Assembly: GCF_020622065.1 (NCBI RefSeq)
Contig: NZ_JAHRYQ010000001.1
Coordinates: forward strand, 1,116,001 to 1,180,000
Direction: 5' to 3'
Source: Geothrix sp.
GTDB lineage: Bacteria > Acidobacteriota > Holophagae > Holophagales > Holophagaceae
DNA length: 64,000 nucleotides
The notes below the pieces were generated by a model. That model saw nothing but the letters and a program-made list of their open reading frames with translations. It made no database searches and had not been told where the DNA came from. Both the position numbers and the translations under genes were made by a program. Below are positions 29,247 through 41,362 of this stretch, piece by piece; the first letter of the stretch is position 1, and every line of letters starts with the position of its first letter.

Positions 29247-29984
29247 ATGACCGAGCAGACTCCCTGCCTTGAGGCCGTGAACCTCCAGAAACGCTATGGC
29301 GACCGCACCGTGGTGCGGGATGTGAGTCTCTGCGTGGGCACGGGCGAAGTGGTGGGGCTGCTGGGGCCCAACGGGGCCGGCAAGACCACGACTTTCTACA
29401 TGGTGGTGGGTGTGGAGGCCCCGGATCGCGGCAGCATCCGCTGGCTGGGGCAGGATGTCACAGCCCTGCCCATGCATCGGCGGGCACGACTGGGCATCGG
29501 CTACCTGGCCCAGGAGTCCAGCGTGTTCCGGGGTTTGACGGTGTGGGAGAATCTCATGGCGCTGGCGGAATTGCAGCCGGTCCCGAAGGCGGAGCAGAAG
29601 GACCGCTGTGAACGGCTTCTGGCCGACTTCCACCTGGACAAGGTGCGCGACACGCTGGGCATGAGCCTGTCGGGCGGCGAGCGACGGCGCTGTGAACTGG
29701 CGCGGGCCCTGGTGACCGAGCCCCGCATCATGCTTCTGGACGAGCCCTTTGCCGGCGTGGATCCCAAGTCCGTGCTGGAGATCCAGGGCCTCATCGCCGA
29801 CCTCAAGGCGCGAGGCATCGGCGTGCTCATCACCGACCACAATGTCCGCGAGACCTTGCAGATCGCCGACCGCGCCTATATCTTGGCGGACGGGATGATC
29901 ATGAAACACGGCTTGCCCAGTGAGATCGCAGAGGATCCGGACATTCGCCGGGTCTACTTGGGCGACCGGTTCAGGCTGGACTGA
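29247..29984 (+). CDS. lptB: LPS export ABC transporter ATP-binding protein
   Basis: ATPase of the LptB2FG complex that extracts LPS from the inner membrane. The 245 residues have Walker [11 protein letters not shown], the Q-loop [18 protein letters not shown] that is characteristic of LptB, the signature [15 protein letters not shown], Walker [14 protein letters not shown] and [10 protein letters not shown]. The immediate downstream rpoN and hpf complete the common lptB-rpoN-hpf order. The ATG has no strong ribosome binding site. lptF and lptG are not in the window. Confidence 0.94.
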   Translation: MTEQTPCLEAVNLQKRYGDRTVVRDVSLCVGTGEVVGLLGPNGAGKTTTFYMVVGVEAPDRGSIRWLGQDVTALPMHRRARLGIGYLAQESSVFRGLTVWENLMALAELQPVPKAEQKDRCERLLADFHLDKVRDTLGMSLSGGERRRCELARALVTEPRIMLLDEPFAGVDPKSVLEIQGLIADLKARGIGVLITDHNVRETLQIADRAYILADGMIMKHGLPSEIAEDPDIRRVYLGDRFRLD

Positions 29985-31552
29985 TGGCAGCCGGTCCCTT
30001 CCTCTCCCAGCGCCTGGCCCAGAGCCAGACCCTCGCGCTCACGCCAGCCATGCAGCTGAAGCTCAAGCTGTGGCAGATGAACCTGCAGGAACTGTCGCAG
30101 ACCATCGAGCGGGAACTCGAGGACAACCCCCTGCTGGAGCTGGCCGATGACAGCGATGAGGTACCCACCCTCGAAGCCATCGAAGAAGGCCGCGATTCGG
30201 ATGTGACGGAAGGCACGGGTGATCAGGCCTCCGATGGCGTCGAACTGCCCGAGGGGGTGGACACCGTCGATCTGGGACCGATGCTGGACGCGGCGGGTGA
30301 AATGAATCCCGAAAACGATCTGGAGCGGTTCACGGAAGAGGGCGTGGCCCAGGTCCAGGAAACCGAACTGGGCGCAGAGAACAGCTGGGACCAGGATCTT
30401 CCCCGCACCAGCAACCTGCCGGAGGAGGATCGCCTCTCCTGGGAGGACCGGCTCAGCGCCTTTGAGTCGCTGCAGGATCATCTGGTGGGCCAGCTCTACG
30501 AGACCCTGGAGCACGAGGACCCCCGGGCGCCCCTGGTGGAGCGGCTCATCGACCGGATGGACCCCAAGGGCTTCATCCGCCTGGATCCCGACCAGCCTTC
30601 CGTGGAGGTCAGCCCTGCGGCATTGGCGGCGGATTTCGGCGTCACCGAGGAAGAGCTTCGCGCGGCGCTGGATGTGCTCCAGGAGTTCGATCCCTCCGGT
30701 GTGGGCTGCTTCACGGTGCAGGAAAGCCTGCTGCTTCAGCTCCGCCACGCGGGCGCGGAACCCGACGATCTGGCCGTCCGCATCATCCAGGATCATTCAG
30801 AGCAGCTGTCCCAGCGCGACAGTGGCAAGCTCCGCAAGGCCCTGGGCTGCACGGAGGAAGAGCTCTGCCTGGCCATGGAACAGCTCAAGCACCTCAACCC
30901 CTCCCCGGGCCGGGCCTTTGACCCCGAGGGCGAGCGGGTGGTGAAGCCGGATGTGGTGGTGCTCCGGGGCGAGGACGGCAACTGGAAGGTCTACCTCAAC
31001 GATGAAGGGCTTCCGCGGCTGCGGGTGAACGGCGAATATCCGCGTTTCATGGCTTCCAGCGAAGCCAAGTGCGACAAGGATTTCATCCGCGAGCGGTTCC
31101 GCAGCGCCCGGGACTTCATTCGAGGCGTGGAGGACCGCAACCGCACCGTGCTCCGCGTGTCGGCCCAGATCGTGGAACTGCAGAAGGAATTCATCGAACA
31201 CGGCATCGAGCGCCTGCGCCCCATGGTGCTGCGCGATGTGGCCGAGGCGACGGGCTTCCACGAAAGCACCATCAGCCGCGTGGTGAAGGCCAAGACCATC
31301 CACACCCCGCAGGGCCTCTACGACCTGAATTACTTCTTCTCGGCCCGGCCCAAGGAATCCGACATCTCCGCCACCGTGGTGAAACACAGGATCAAGGCCT
31401 TCGTGCAGGCCGAGGATCCGGCCAAGCCGCTCTCCGACGAGGCGATCGCCGGGCTGCTGGAACGGGATGGCATCAAGGTGGCGCGCCGCACGGTGAACAA
31501 GTACCGGGAGGAACTGAAGATTCCACCAGCTTCCCAGCGCCGGCGCCGATAA
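29984..31552 (+). CDS. rpoN: RNA polymerase sigma-54 factor
   Basis: Alternative sigma factor for -24/-12 promoters, needing AAA+ activators. The 522-residue protein has the Gln/Leu-rich activator-contact region I (QTLALTPAMQLKLKLWQMN), the acidic region II, the core-binding domain, the HTH (DVAEATGFHESTISRVVKAK) and the RpoN box with ARRTVNKYREELKIP near the C-terminus. Start overlaps the lptB stop as TGATG. hpf follows 52 bases later. Confidence 0.96.
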   Translation: MAAGPFLSQRLAQSQTLALTPAMQLKLKLWQMNLQELSQTIERELEDNPLLELADDSDEVPTLEAIEEGRDSDVTEGTGDQASDGVELPEGVDTVDLGPMLDAAGEMNPENDLERFTEEGVAQVQETELGAENSWDQDLPRTSNLPEEDRLSWEDRLSAFESLQDHLVGQLYETLEHEDPRAPLVERLIDRMDPKGFIRLDPDQPSVEVSPAALAADFGVTEEELRAALDVLQEFDPSGVGCFTVQESLLLQLRHAGAEPDDLAVRIIQDHSEQLSQRDSGKLRKALGCTEEELCLAMEQLKHLNPSPGRAFDPEGERVVKPDVVVLRGEDGNWKVYLNDEGLPRLRVNGEYPRFMASSEAKCDKDFIRERFRSARDFIRGVEDRNRTVLRVSAQIVELQKEFIEHGIERLRPMVLRDVAEATGFHESTISRVVKAKTIHTPQGLYDLNYFFSARPKESDISATVVKHRIKAFVQAEDPAKPLSDEAIAGLLERDGIKVARRTVNKYREELKIPPASQRRRR

Positions 31553-31604
31553 CAGGGCCGGATCCACGATCCACGGGCCACCCGGCCCTTTTCAGGAGTG
31601 TCCC

Positions 31605-31928
31605 ATGAAGGTCAACTACACCGGCCGCCACATGGAGCTCACCGAGCCCCTGAAGCAGTTCACGAAGGAGCGGCTGGACAAGATGGCCACCTACCTGGAC
31701 GACATCATCGATGTCCATGTGATCCTGAGTGTGGAGAAGCATCGCCACGCGGCCGAGATCACGCTGAAGACCCGCGCGAGCGCCTTCGTCGCCTCCGCCA
31801 CCACGGACGACATGTACGCCAGCATCACCCAGGCTGTCGAGAAGCTGGATGTGCAGGCCCACAAGCTGCAGGACAAGCGCAACACCCGCCCCCACGAAAG
31901 TGCCAAGGCCGGCGCCGTCGAAGAGTAG
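31605..31928 (+). CDS. hpf: ribosome hibernation promoting factor, short form
   Basis: A 107-residue HPF/RaiA-family protein (VNYTGRHMELTEPLKQFTKERLDKMATYLDDI opening strand-helix, then the SVEKHRHAAEITLKT strands and DMYASITQAVEKLDVQ helix). It binds the A and P site region of the small ribosomal subunit and helps keep ribosomes idle in stationary phase. It is of the short type, lacking the C-terminal dimerisation domain of long HPF. AGGAG is upstream of the ATG. A hairpin follows the gene. Confidence 0.94.
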   Translation: MKVNYTGRHMELTEPLKQFTKERLDKMATYLDDIIDVHVILSVEKHRHAAEITLKTRASAFVASATTDDMYASITQAVEKLDVQAHKLQDKRNTRPHESAKAGAVEE

Positions 31929-31947
31929 GCGTCCCTGGCTTTTCCGA

Positions 31948-31977
31948 CCAAAGGCGGCCCCGCGGGGCCGCCTTTGG
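31948..31977 (+). terminator. hairpin after hpf, probable terminator
   Basis: Fourteen-bp stem CCAAAGGCGGCCCC / GGGGCCGCCTTTGG with a two- to four-base loop. The T-run after it is poor, but the stem is very stable and lies where the lptB-rpoN-hpf transcript would end. Confidence 0.6.
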
Positions 31978-32002
31978 TATCCTTGAAGATCCGGAGTCCG
32001 CC

Positions 32003-32167
32003 ATGCCCGATCCCACCCACCTCTACGCCCCCAAGACCACCACCGAGCCCACCCAGATCTGCGAGAAGTGCCGGAATCCCTACACGCTGGATCACTTCCA
32101 GCACGGGATCGAGGGGCAGGACTGCGTCTGCCGCCGCTGCCTCCAGGTGATGGGGTACAAGGTCTAG
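32003..32167 (+). CDS. zinc-ribbon-like microprotein
   Basis: A 54-codon frame beginning MPDPTHLYAPK with CGGAG seven bases before the ATG. It contains CEKC and, about 20 residues later, CVCRRC, so four to five cysteines could bind one zinc. The protein is too small to assign. It ends two bases before mqnC, suggesting one transcript, but no functional link to menaquinone synthesis can be shown. Confidence 0.65.
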   Translation: MPDPTHLYAPKTTTEPTQICEKCRNPYTLDHFQHGIEGQDCVCRRCLQVMGYKV

Positions 32168-32169
32168 AC

Positions 32170-33279
32170 ATGCTCAAGAGCGTCACCTCGCCCGAAGCCA
32201 TCCTGGAGGGCGTGCTCCAGGGGCGCCGAATCTCTGCCGCGGAAGCCCTGGTGCTTCTCGAGCAGGCCGAGCTGCCCGACCTCGCCGTCGCCGCCACCGT
32301 GGTCCGGGACCGCCATGCCGATCCGCGGCGCGTCAGCTATGTCATCGATCGCAATGTCAATTACACCGATATCTGCAATGTCTACTGCACCTTCTGCGCC
32401 TTCTACCACAAGCCCGGCGACACGCGCGGCTATGTGCTGACGAAGGAGCAGCTGAAGCAGAAGGCCGAGGAAACCCAGGCCATCGGCGGCACGGGCTTCC
32501 TGCTCCAGGGCGGCGTGAACCCGGATTTGCCCTGGGACTACTACCTGGATCTGGTTCGCTACCTCCACCACGATCTCGGCATCTGGGTCCACGGCTTCTC
32601 GCCGGTGGAGATCCAGATGATGGCCAAGCTGAGCGGCCAGACATTGGGCAAGACCATCGCGGATCTGCGCGAGGCGGGCCTCGGTTCCATCCCCGGTGGC
32701 GGCGCCGAGATCCTGGTGGACCGCATCCGCAAGAAGATCGCTCCCCTGAAGGGTGGCCGCGACAAGTGGCTCGAAGTGATGGAAGCCGCCCATGAAGAGG
32801 GCGTGAAGACCACGGGCACCATGATGTTCGGCATCACGGAGACCCTGGCCGAGCGCATCGAGCATCTGGAGGCCCTGCGCGACCAGCAGGACCGCGCCCT
32901 GGCCCGGAACAATGGCGGCGGCTACACGGCCTTTGCGGCCTGGCCCTTCCAGAGCGGCCACACGCCCTGGGAAGGCAAGGTGCCCAAGCCCACGGATGTG
33001 GAGTATCTCCGCACCATCGCCGTGGCGCGCATCTTCCTCGACAACTTCGCGCACATCCAGAGCAGCTGGGTCACCATGGGCCGCAAGACCGGCCAGCTGG
33101 CCCTGCACTACGGCTGCGACGACATGGGCAGCCTCATGCTCGAGGAGAATGTCGTCAGCGCCGCGGGCACCTGCTACAGCGTGAACAAGGACGAGATGAC
33201 CCGCATGATCCGCGCCGCCGGCTACGAGCCCTGGCAGCGGGACAACATCTACGGCGAGGTTCCGGCCCGGGTCGGGTAG
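32170..33279 (+). CDS. mqnC: cyclic dehypoxanthine futalosine synthase
   Basis: Radical-SAM enzyme of the futalosine menaquinone pathway that cyclises dehypoxanthine futalosine. The 369 residues contain NVNYTDICNVYCTFCAFYH with the CxxxCxxC cluster site, the GGTGFLLQGGVNPDLPWDYY motif and the ending MTRMIRAAGYEPWQRDN. The presence of mqnC shows the organism makes menaquinone without the Men enzymes, which fits the menaquinol-oxidising cytochrome cluster upstream in the window. Start ATG at 32170, two bases after the microprotein stop. Confidence 0.95.
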   Translation: MLKSVTSPEAILEGVLQGRRISAAEALVLLEQAELPDLAVAATVVRDRHADPRRVSYVIDRNVNYTDICNVYCTFCAFYHKPGDTRGYVLTKEQLKQKAEETQAIGGTGFLLQGGVNPDLPWDYYLDLVRYLHHDLGIWVHGFSPVEIQMMAKLSGQTLGKTIADLREAGLGSIPGGGAEILVDRIRKKIAPLKGGRDKWLEVMEAAHEEGVKTTGTMMFGITETLAERIEHLEALRDQQDRALARNNGGGYTAFAAWPFQSGHTPWEGKVPKPTDVEYLRTIAVARIFLDNFAHIQSSWVTMGRKTGQLALHYGCDDMGSLMLEENVVSAAGTCYSVNKDEMTRMIRAAGYEPWQRDNIYGEVPARVG

Positions 33280-33308
33280 CTCGGCCCGCCATTCAGCAGG
33301 GAGGCCCG

Positions 33309-33722
33309 ATGCGGTTCCTGTTCCTCACCCTGCTTCTGCTGACGGGCCTCGGCTGCCGGCATCCCGAATCGACGACCCCGCCCCAGGCCCGGCTCATCGT
33401 GCGGTTCCTGGATCGGGATGCGGTGCTGGATCTGGGTGCCGCGCCCGCTGAAGGCCCCTGGCGGCTGATGAACGCCGGCGAGTGGGAACCCCTGGAGGTC
33501 CGCTGGAAGCCGGGCACTCTGCGCCTGGGCGCCGCCGTGGTGGGTCGTACGGCCCCGGACTGGGTGCTGTTGGAGGACCCGGCCCAGGACACCCACCGCG
33601 TCGTCATGCGCGGCCCCGGCCCCGAAGAGCTCGCCCGCCGCAACGAGCGCATGGATCCCGGTGACCGCGACGCCCTGGCCGTGCTGGGCGTGCTGTGGGT
33701 GCTGGGATGGACGCGGTGGTGA
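33309..33722 (+). CDS. probable lipoprotein of unknown function
   Basis: A 137-residue protein with a lipoprotein signal: MRFLFLTLLLLTGLGC, where LTGLGC ends in a cysteine for lipidation. The rest is a small beta-rich domain with a PGTLRLGAAVVG segment and a hydrophobic C-terminus (ALAVLGVLWVLGWTRW). GGGAGG precedes the ATG. No family recognised. Confidence 0.7.
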   Translation: MRFLFLTLLLLTGLGCRHPESTTPPQARLIVRFLDRDAVLDLGAAPAEGPWRLMNAGEWEPLEVRWKPGTLRLGAAVVGRTAPDWVLLEDPAQDTHRVVMRGPGPEELARRNERMDPGDRDALAVLGVLWVLGWTRW

Positions 33723-33767
33723 GGGCGGCCTCTTCGTGTTGGAGCAGGTTCAGCGCGGCTGATCCGG

Positions 33768-33773
33768 TAGCCT
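33768..33773 (+). promoter_or_regulatory. candidate -10 element for the 95-residue protein gene
   Basis: TAGCCT, 26 bases before the ATG at 33799, with an AAGGAG ribosome site between. It matches the recurring TAGNNT hexamer of this window. Confidence 0.3.
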
Positions 33774-33798
33774 GTCGGCAGCGCATCAAGGAGCTTCC

Positions 33799-34086
33799 AT
33801 GAACCGGCTCACTTCCATCGTCGTGACGGTCGAGACTGACGGCGGTCCCCAGACCTTCCCGGTGGATCTCGACCAGAACTGCCTCCTGGTCTGGGGCGAT
33901 GCGGGTTGGAGTGTGCTGGCGGATTACTACGACCAGGTGAAGCACGATCCCGCCATGGCCAAGGAGGTGCGGGACCGCGCCTGCCCCAAGGCGAAGCCGA
34001 AGGATGCGGCCACGGCTCCTGAAGCCGGGGGCACGGCCCTCATCGCGCTGAAGACCCCCGACTGTCTGCCCTCCGAATGGCCGTGA
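33799..34086 (+). CDS. hypothetical protein
   Basis: A 95-residue protein with an N-terminal beta strand pair (LTSIVVTVETDGG, TFPVDLDQNCLLVWGDAGWSVL) and a Lys/Pro-rich middle. It has AAGGAG before the ATG, which supports real translation. It lies tail to tail with the Ser/Thr kinase gene, three bases apart. No family is recognised; it has neither a signal peptide nor a membrane segment. Confidence 0.6.
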   Translation: MNRLTSIVVTVETDGGPQTFPVDLDQNCLLVWGDAGWSVLADYYDQVKHDPAMAKEVRDRACPKAKPKDAATAPEAGGTALIALKTPDCLPSEWP

Positions 34087-34089
34087 GGC

Positions 34090-37428
<3,339 letters not shown>

Positions 37429-37485
37429 CGCCCTCCTCCGGTCAGAACGAGTGTGGCCCGGGATGGCCCGGCGGCTCAAGGCGCA

Positions 37486-38640
37486 TCATCCCCGCAGGGC
37501 TTCCCGGGCGGCGAGGACCTTCGCCAGGGCTTCCTCCGGCGTGTCGGCCAGGGCGGTGAGGTGGCCCATTTTCCGGCCGGGGCGGGCGTCGGTCTTGCCG
37601 TAGAGATGCAGCTTCACCTCGCGATGGGCGAGGAGGCGTTCCCAGGCGGGCTCGCCGTCTGCCGGCCACAGGTCGCCCAGCAGGTTGGCCATGGCGGCGG
37701 GGCGGAGCAGGGTGGTGTCCCCCAGGGGCAGGCCGCAGACGGCGCGCACCTGCTGCTCGAACTGGCTCGTGACGCAGGCGTCGATGGTGGCGTGGCCGCT
37801 GTTGTGGGGTCGAGGCGCCAGCTCGTTCACCAGCAGCTCGCCTCCGGGCTTGAGGAAGAACTCCACGGTCAGCATGCCCACCACGCCCAGGGCCTTGGCG
37901 ATCTCCAGGGCCATGGCCTGGGCCCGCGCGGCGGCGGCGGCAGGGATGCGGGCGGGGAAGACGGTCGTGTCGAGGATGTGATTCTGGTGGGCATTCTCGG
38001 CCACGGGCCAGACGCTGGTCTCGCCGGTGGCGGACTGGGCACAGATCACGCTGCATTCCAGCTCGAAGGGCACCCAGGCTTCGAGGATGCCCTGCTGGCC
38101 GCCCAAGGCGGCGAAGGCCGGGCCGATGTCGGCGGCGCCCATCAGCTTCTTCTGCCCCTTCCCGTCATAGCCGAAGCTGGCGGTCTTGAGCACCGAGGGG
38201 AACCCCAGCGCGGAGGTCGCCTCATGGAGCTCGGCCTCGGTGTTGATCTCGCGGAAGGGCGTTACGGGAAAAGCGTGCTCGGCCAGGAACCGCTTCTCGC
38301 GGAGCCGGTGCTGGACGGTGTGCAGCACATGGGCCCCGGGGTGCATGGGCCGGATCGTGGCCACGGCCTCGAGGGTTTCCGCCGGAATGTTCTCAAACTC
38401 GACGGTCACCACATCCACGCCCCGGGCCAGAGCCTGGGCGGCGTAGACATCGTTGTAGGCGGCGCGGATCTCGAGATCGGCCACCTGGCCCGCGGGGCAG
38501 TCGTGGCCAGGATCCAGGGCGTGGACGCGGAAGCCCAGGTTGCGGGCCGCCAGGGTGAACATGCGGCCCAGCTGGCCCCCGCCGAGCAGGCCCAGGGCGG
38601 CCCCGGGACGGATGGATCTGGACAGGGATGCGTCGGCCAT
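37486..38640 (-). CDS. purK: 5-(carboxyamino)imidazole ribonucleotide synthase
   Basis: ATP-grasp enzyme making N5-CAIR from AIR and bicarbonate in purine synthesis. The 384 residues have the opening LGLLGGGQLGRMFTLAAR, VTVEFENIPAETLEA, the ATP-grasp LKTASFGYDGKGQ loop and the metal-binding ending NELAPRPHNSGHATIDACVTSQFEQ. PurE is not adjacent. ATG at 38640; no good ribosome binding site precedes it, and the frame has other possible starts further up. It runs divergently from mogA. Confidence 0.93.
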   Translation of the reverse strand: MADASLSRSIRPGAALGLLGGGQLGRMFTLAARNLGFRVHALDPGHDCPAGQVADLEIRAAYNDVYAAQALARGVDVVTVEFENIPAETLEAVATIRPMHPGAHVLHTVQHRLREKRFLAEHAFPVTPFREINTEAELHEATSALGFPSVLKTASFGYDGKGQKKLMGAADIGPAFAALGGQQGILEAWVPFELECSVICAQSATGETSVWPVAENAHQNHILDTTVFPARIPAAAAARAQAMALEIAKALGVVGMLTVEFFLKPGGELLVNELAPRPHNSGHATIDACVTSQFEQQVRAVCGLPLGDTTLLRPAAMANLLGDLWPADGEPAWERLLAHREVKLHLYGKTDARPGRKMGHLTALADTPEEALAKVLAAREALRG

Positions 38641-38703
38641 GGCCCATTGTGGCATCCTCAGATGGGACATGCCCAACCGATGCCAACTCAGGGAGGACTC
38701 CGC

Positions 38704-39189
38704 ATGGATCGCGTGCACCTCGTCACCCTCTCGGACCGGGCCTCCAAGGGCGAGTACCAGGACCAGTCCACCCCCTTGCTGACCAGTTGGCTGAAGGGAC
38801 AGGGCGTGGCGGGGGTCACCGCCTCGCTCATGCCGGATGATCCGGCGGTCCTGGAGGTGGATCTGCGCCGGGCCGTGGCCGAGCAGGTGCCCCTGATCCT
38901 CACCTGCGGGGGGACGGGATTCGGCCCCCGGGACACGACGCCCGAGGCCACGCGCCGCGTCATCGAGCGGGAGGCTCCCGGCATTTGCGAACTCATCCGC
39001 GCCAAGGGCGGCCATCCGCTGGCTTTCGCCAGCCGGGCGGTTTGCGGCATCGCATCGCGTTCGGTGATCCTGAACCTTTCCGGCCGTCCGGCTGCGGCGC
39101 TGGAGCAGATCCAGCTGGCTTGGCCGCTGCTCCTCCATGCGGTGTCGGTGCTCCGCAAGGAAGGCGAAGCGGGGGGGCCCTGCACTTGA
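38704..39189 (+). CDS. molybdopterin adenylyltransferase, MogA/MoaB-type
   Basis: A 161-residue protein of the molybdenum cofactor synthesis MoaB/Mog fold: LVTLSDRASKGEYQDQS at the start, then the MPT-binding CGGTGFGPRDTTPEA and the PGICELIRAKG segment. It adenylylates molybdopterin before metal insertion, so the organism has molybdoenzymes. MogA and MoaB cannot be told apart with certainty. GGGAGG precedes the ATG at 38704. It is divergent from purK. Confidence 0.88.
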   Translation: MDRVHLVTLSDRASKGEYQDQSTPLLTSWLKGQGVAGVTASLMPDDPAVLEVDLRRAVAEQVPLILTCGGTGFGPRDTTPEATRRVIEREAPGICELIRAKGGHPLAFASRAVCGIASRSVILNLSGRPAAALEQIQLAWPLLLHAVSVLRKEGEAGGPCT

Positions 39190-39220
39190 ACCAGACGGGC
39201 TTGAAGGGGGCGGGGCGATC

Positions 39221-39436
39221 ATGAAGGTCTGGGTGCGCATCAACCATGTGGGCTGGGTGCACCTCTGGCGCACCCGCGAGGCCTTCGACGCCGCCGAGCC
39301 CTCGGCCCACTTCCTCAATGGCCGCACGGATCCGCGCTGGATCGAAGTGGCCCTGAGCCCCGATCAGCGCCGGAGAATGGGGGCGGGGGAGCTGGTGGAG
39401 ATCGAGGACCCGGGGTATTTTCTCGACGAAGATTAG
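39221..39436 (+). CDS. hypothetical small protein
   Basis: A 71-residue, Trp- and charge-rich protein (MKVWVRINHVGWVHLWRTREAF, ending IEDPGYFLDED). It lies 31 bases after mogA with a GAAGGGGG stretch upstream of the ATG. No family recognised; too short to assign. Confidence 0.55.
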   Translation: MKVWVRINHVGWVHLWRTREAFDAAEPSAHFLNGRTDPRWIEVALSPDQRRRMGAGELVEIEDPGYFLDED

Positions 39437-39509
39437 CCCGTTCGCTTCTGGATGAACAAAGGATCCCGCCGTGCGATGGTGAAGGCCTCCTTATGGTGAG
39501 GCCCCCGGA

Positions 39510-40571
39510 ATGATCGAGATTCAGCAGACCCTCCGAACCCTGAGCCGCCTGGTGGGCTGTACGCCCCTGCTGGCGGTGGATGTCCGGTTTCGCGGTCAGG
39601 CGCGTCGGATCTACGCCAAGGCCGAGAGCTTCAACTTCACGGGCAGCATCAAGGACCGGATGGCCCTGCATGTCCTCCGGAGGGCTCATGAGAGCGGCGC
39701 CCTCAAGCCCGGGGCGCCCATCGCCGAGGCCACCAGCGGAAACACCGGCATTTCCTTCTCGGCCCTGGGCCGGGCTCTGGGGCACCCCGTGACCATCTTC
39801 ATGCCGGACTGGATGAGTCAGGAACGGAAGGACCTGATCCGCTCCTTCGGCGCGCAGATCCGCCTGGTGAGCGCGGTCGAGGGCGGGTTCCTGGGGTCCA
39901 TCCGGCTCAGCGAGGTCTGGGCGGCGGAGACGCCGGACGCCTACCTGCCCTGCCAGTTCGCCAACGAGGTCAATGTGGAGGCCCACGCCACCACCACGGG
40001 CCCGGAGATCTGGGCCCAGCTCGCCTCGAAGGGGCTGAGGCCGGATGCCTTCGTGGCCGGCGTGGGGACGGGCGGCACGGTGATGGGCGTCGGCCGTTTC
40101 CTCAAGGGCATGGATCCCGGCATCCGGATCCATCCCGTGGAGCCCTCCAACTCCCCCACCCTGCACACGGGCCACAAGACGGGGAAGCACCGCATCCAGG
40201 GCATCTCCGATGAATTCATTCCCAGCATCGTGAAGTTGGATCAGATGGACGACATCCTGTCCGTGGACGATGGCGACGCCATCCTCATGGCCCAGAAGCT
40301 GGCGGATCGGGGCCTGGGCGTGGGCATCAGCAGCGGGGCCAACTTCCTGGCGGCCCTTGAGGCCCAGGACCGGCTCGGCCCGGAGGCGGTGGTCGTGACG
40401 GTCTTCAGCGACAGCAACAAGAAATACCTCTCCACCGACCTGATGAAGGCCGAACCCCTCAAACCGGGATTTCTCAGCCCGGAGGTCGAGCTGATCGGAA
40501 TCGGACAGGCCATCCGTGTCTGCGAGGTCTGCATCCAGGGCGGGGAAAAAGTCCGGGACTGCGGCTGCTAG
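39510..40571 (+). CDS. cysteine-synthase-like PLP enzyme with Cys-rich C-terminal tail
   Basis: A 353-residue fold-type II PLP enzyme related to CysK/CysM and cystathionine beta-synthase. PLP lysine 48 lies in [10 protein letters not shown], followed by the TSGNTG substrate loop, the [17 protein letters not shown] phosphate loop and the SSGANF serine region. It probably makes cysteine from O-acetyl-serine and sulfide, or acts on a related amino acid. The C-terminus is unusual: cysteines 338, 341, 351 and 353 (C-x2-C-x9-C-x-C) form a possible metal or iron-sulfur site. It stands alone and ends where the convergent membrane-protein gene ends. Confidence 0.85.
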   Translation: MIEIQQTLRTLSRLVGCTPLLAVDVRFRGQARRIYAKAESFNFTGSIKDRMALHVLRRAHESGALKPGAPIAEATSGNTGISFSALGRALGHPVTIFMPDWMSQERKDLIRSFGAQIRLVSAVEGGFLGSIRLSEVWAAETPDAYLPCQFANEVNVEAHATTTGPEIWAQLASKGLRPDAFVAGVGTGGTVMGVGRFLKGMDPGIRIHPVEPSNSPTLHTGHKTGKHRIQGISDEFIPSIVKLDQMDDILSVDDGDAILMAQKLADRGLGVGISSGANFLAALEAQDRLGPEAVVVTVFSDSNKKYLSTDLMKAEPLKPGFLSPEVELIGIGQAIRVCEVCIQGGEKVRDCGC

Positions 40572-41306
40572 CTAGGGCCGCAGGACGGCGGCCTCCAGCC
40601 GGTGGTACAGGGCCAGCAGGGAGCAGCTGAGCCAGAGGTTCATGACGCCTCCCAGCAGGTTGAAGAGCCAGAAGGCGGGATGCTTCAGCCGCAGCAGGGC
40701 GCTGGGCCCCAGGTCGGGATCCGCCGTGGGGAGCAGCCGTTCCAGGCTCCAGCCCGCGGCGACCTGGTAGACCAGAGCCACCAGCATCATGGCCAGCACC
40801 GCCTGCACGATCCGCGGCCAGTGGCGGACCATCGAGGCCTGGCTCCAGCGGAGGGCGGTCAGCGGCGCCTCTCCGCGGAGCAGCATGCGCATCGGCGCCC
40901 AGCCGAACAGGGTGAGGATCACGATGCCCGGCACGAGGAAGAGCAGCAGCCCGAGTCCGATGATCACGCTGAGTCCGAGGCGGACGAGGAAGGCCAGGGC
41001 CCAGCGTCGATCAAAGCCTTCCCGCCAGGCGGCGACCGGGTTGCCGGGGGTGTCCAAGGTCTCGGCGTCCAGCCGGGCCTGTAGCTTCGGCACGAAGTAC
41101 ATCTCCAGGGGAAGGAGACCCGCGAAGCCGAAGATGGGCTGGGTCAGCAGGCTGGGCGTCGCGCCGGCCGCCAGTTCCAGTGCGGGGCCCAACTGGGCCA
41201 GCACCATGGCCAGCAGGACCAGGCTGAAGGCGAGCCAGGGATGGCGGAGGAGGAGGGCCACCCCTTCGCGAAGGGCGCCGAGGTGGGATGGTAGGGGCGT
41301 ACGCAT
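40572..41306 (-). CDS. integral membrane protein of unknown function
   Basis: A 244-residue membrane protein with about five hydrophobic segments (for example LAFLVRLGLSVIIGLGLLLFLVPGIVIL and IVQAVLAMMLVALVY). The layout (N-terminal amphipathic GALREGVALLLRHPW, then helices) is like several DUF-type inner-membrane proteins, but I cannot name one. It is divergent from yqgE. Its start has TAGCCT six bases before the ATG and no spaced Shine-Dalgarno sequence, so the transcript could be leaderless. Confidence 0.72.
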   Translation of the reverse strand: MRTPLPSHLGALREGVALLLRHPWLAFSLVLLAMVLAQLGPALELAAGATPSLLTQPIFGFAGLLPLEMYFVPKLQARLDAETLDTPGNPVAAWREGFDRRWALAFLVRLGLSVIIGLGLLLFLVPGIVILTLFGWAPMRMLLRGEAPLTALRWSQASMVRHWPRIVQAVLAMMLVALVYQVAAGWSLERLLPTADPDLGPSALLRLKHPAFWLFNLLGGVMNLWLSCSLLALYHRLEAAVLRP

Positions 41307-41312
41307 CCTTCC

Positions 41313-41318
41313 AGGCTA
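41313..41318 (-). promoter_or_regulatory. candidate -10 element giving a leaderless start
   Basis: On the minus strand TAGCCT followed by six bases and the ATG at 41306. The same TAGNNT-N6-ATG arrangement occurs at the photolyase and rapZ starts. Confidence 0.4.
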
Positions 41319-41362
41319 TCCGGGCTCCCGGACTGGGGCGGTGGGCTATCATCATCGGCATC

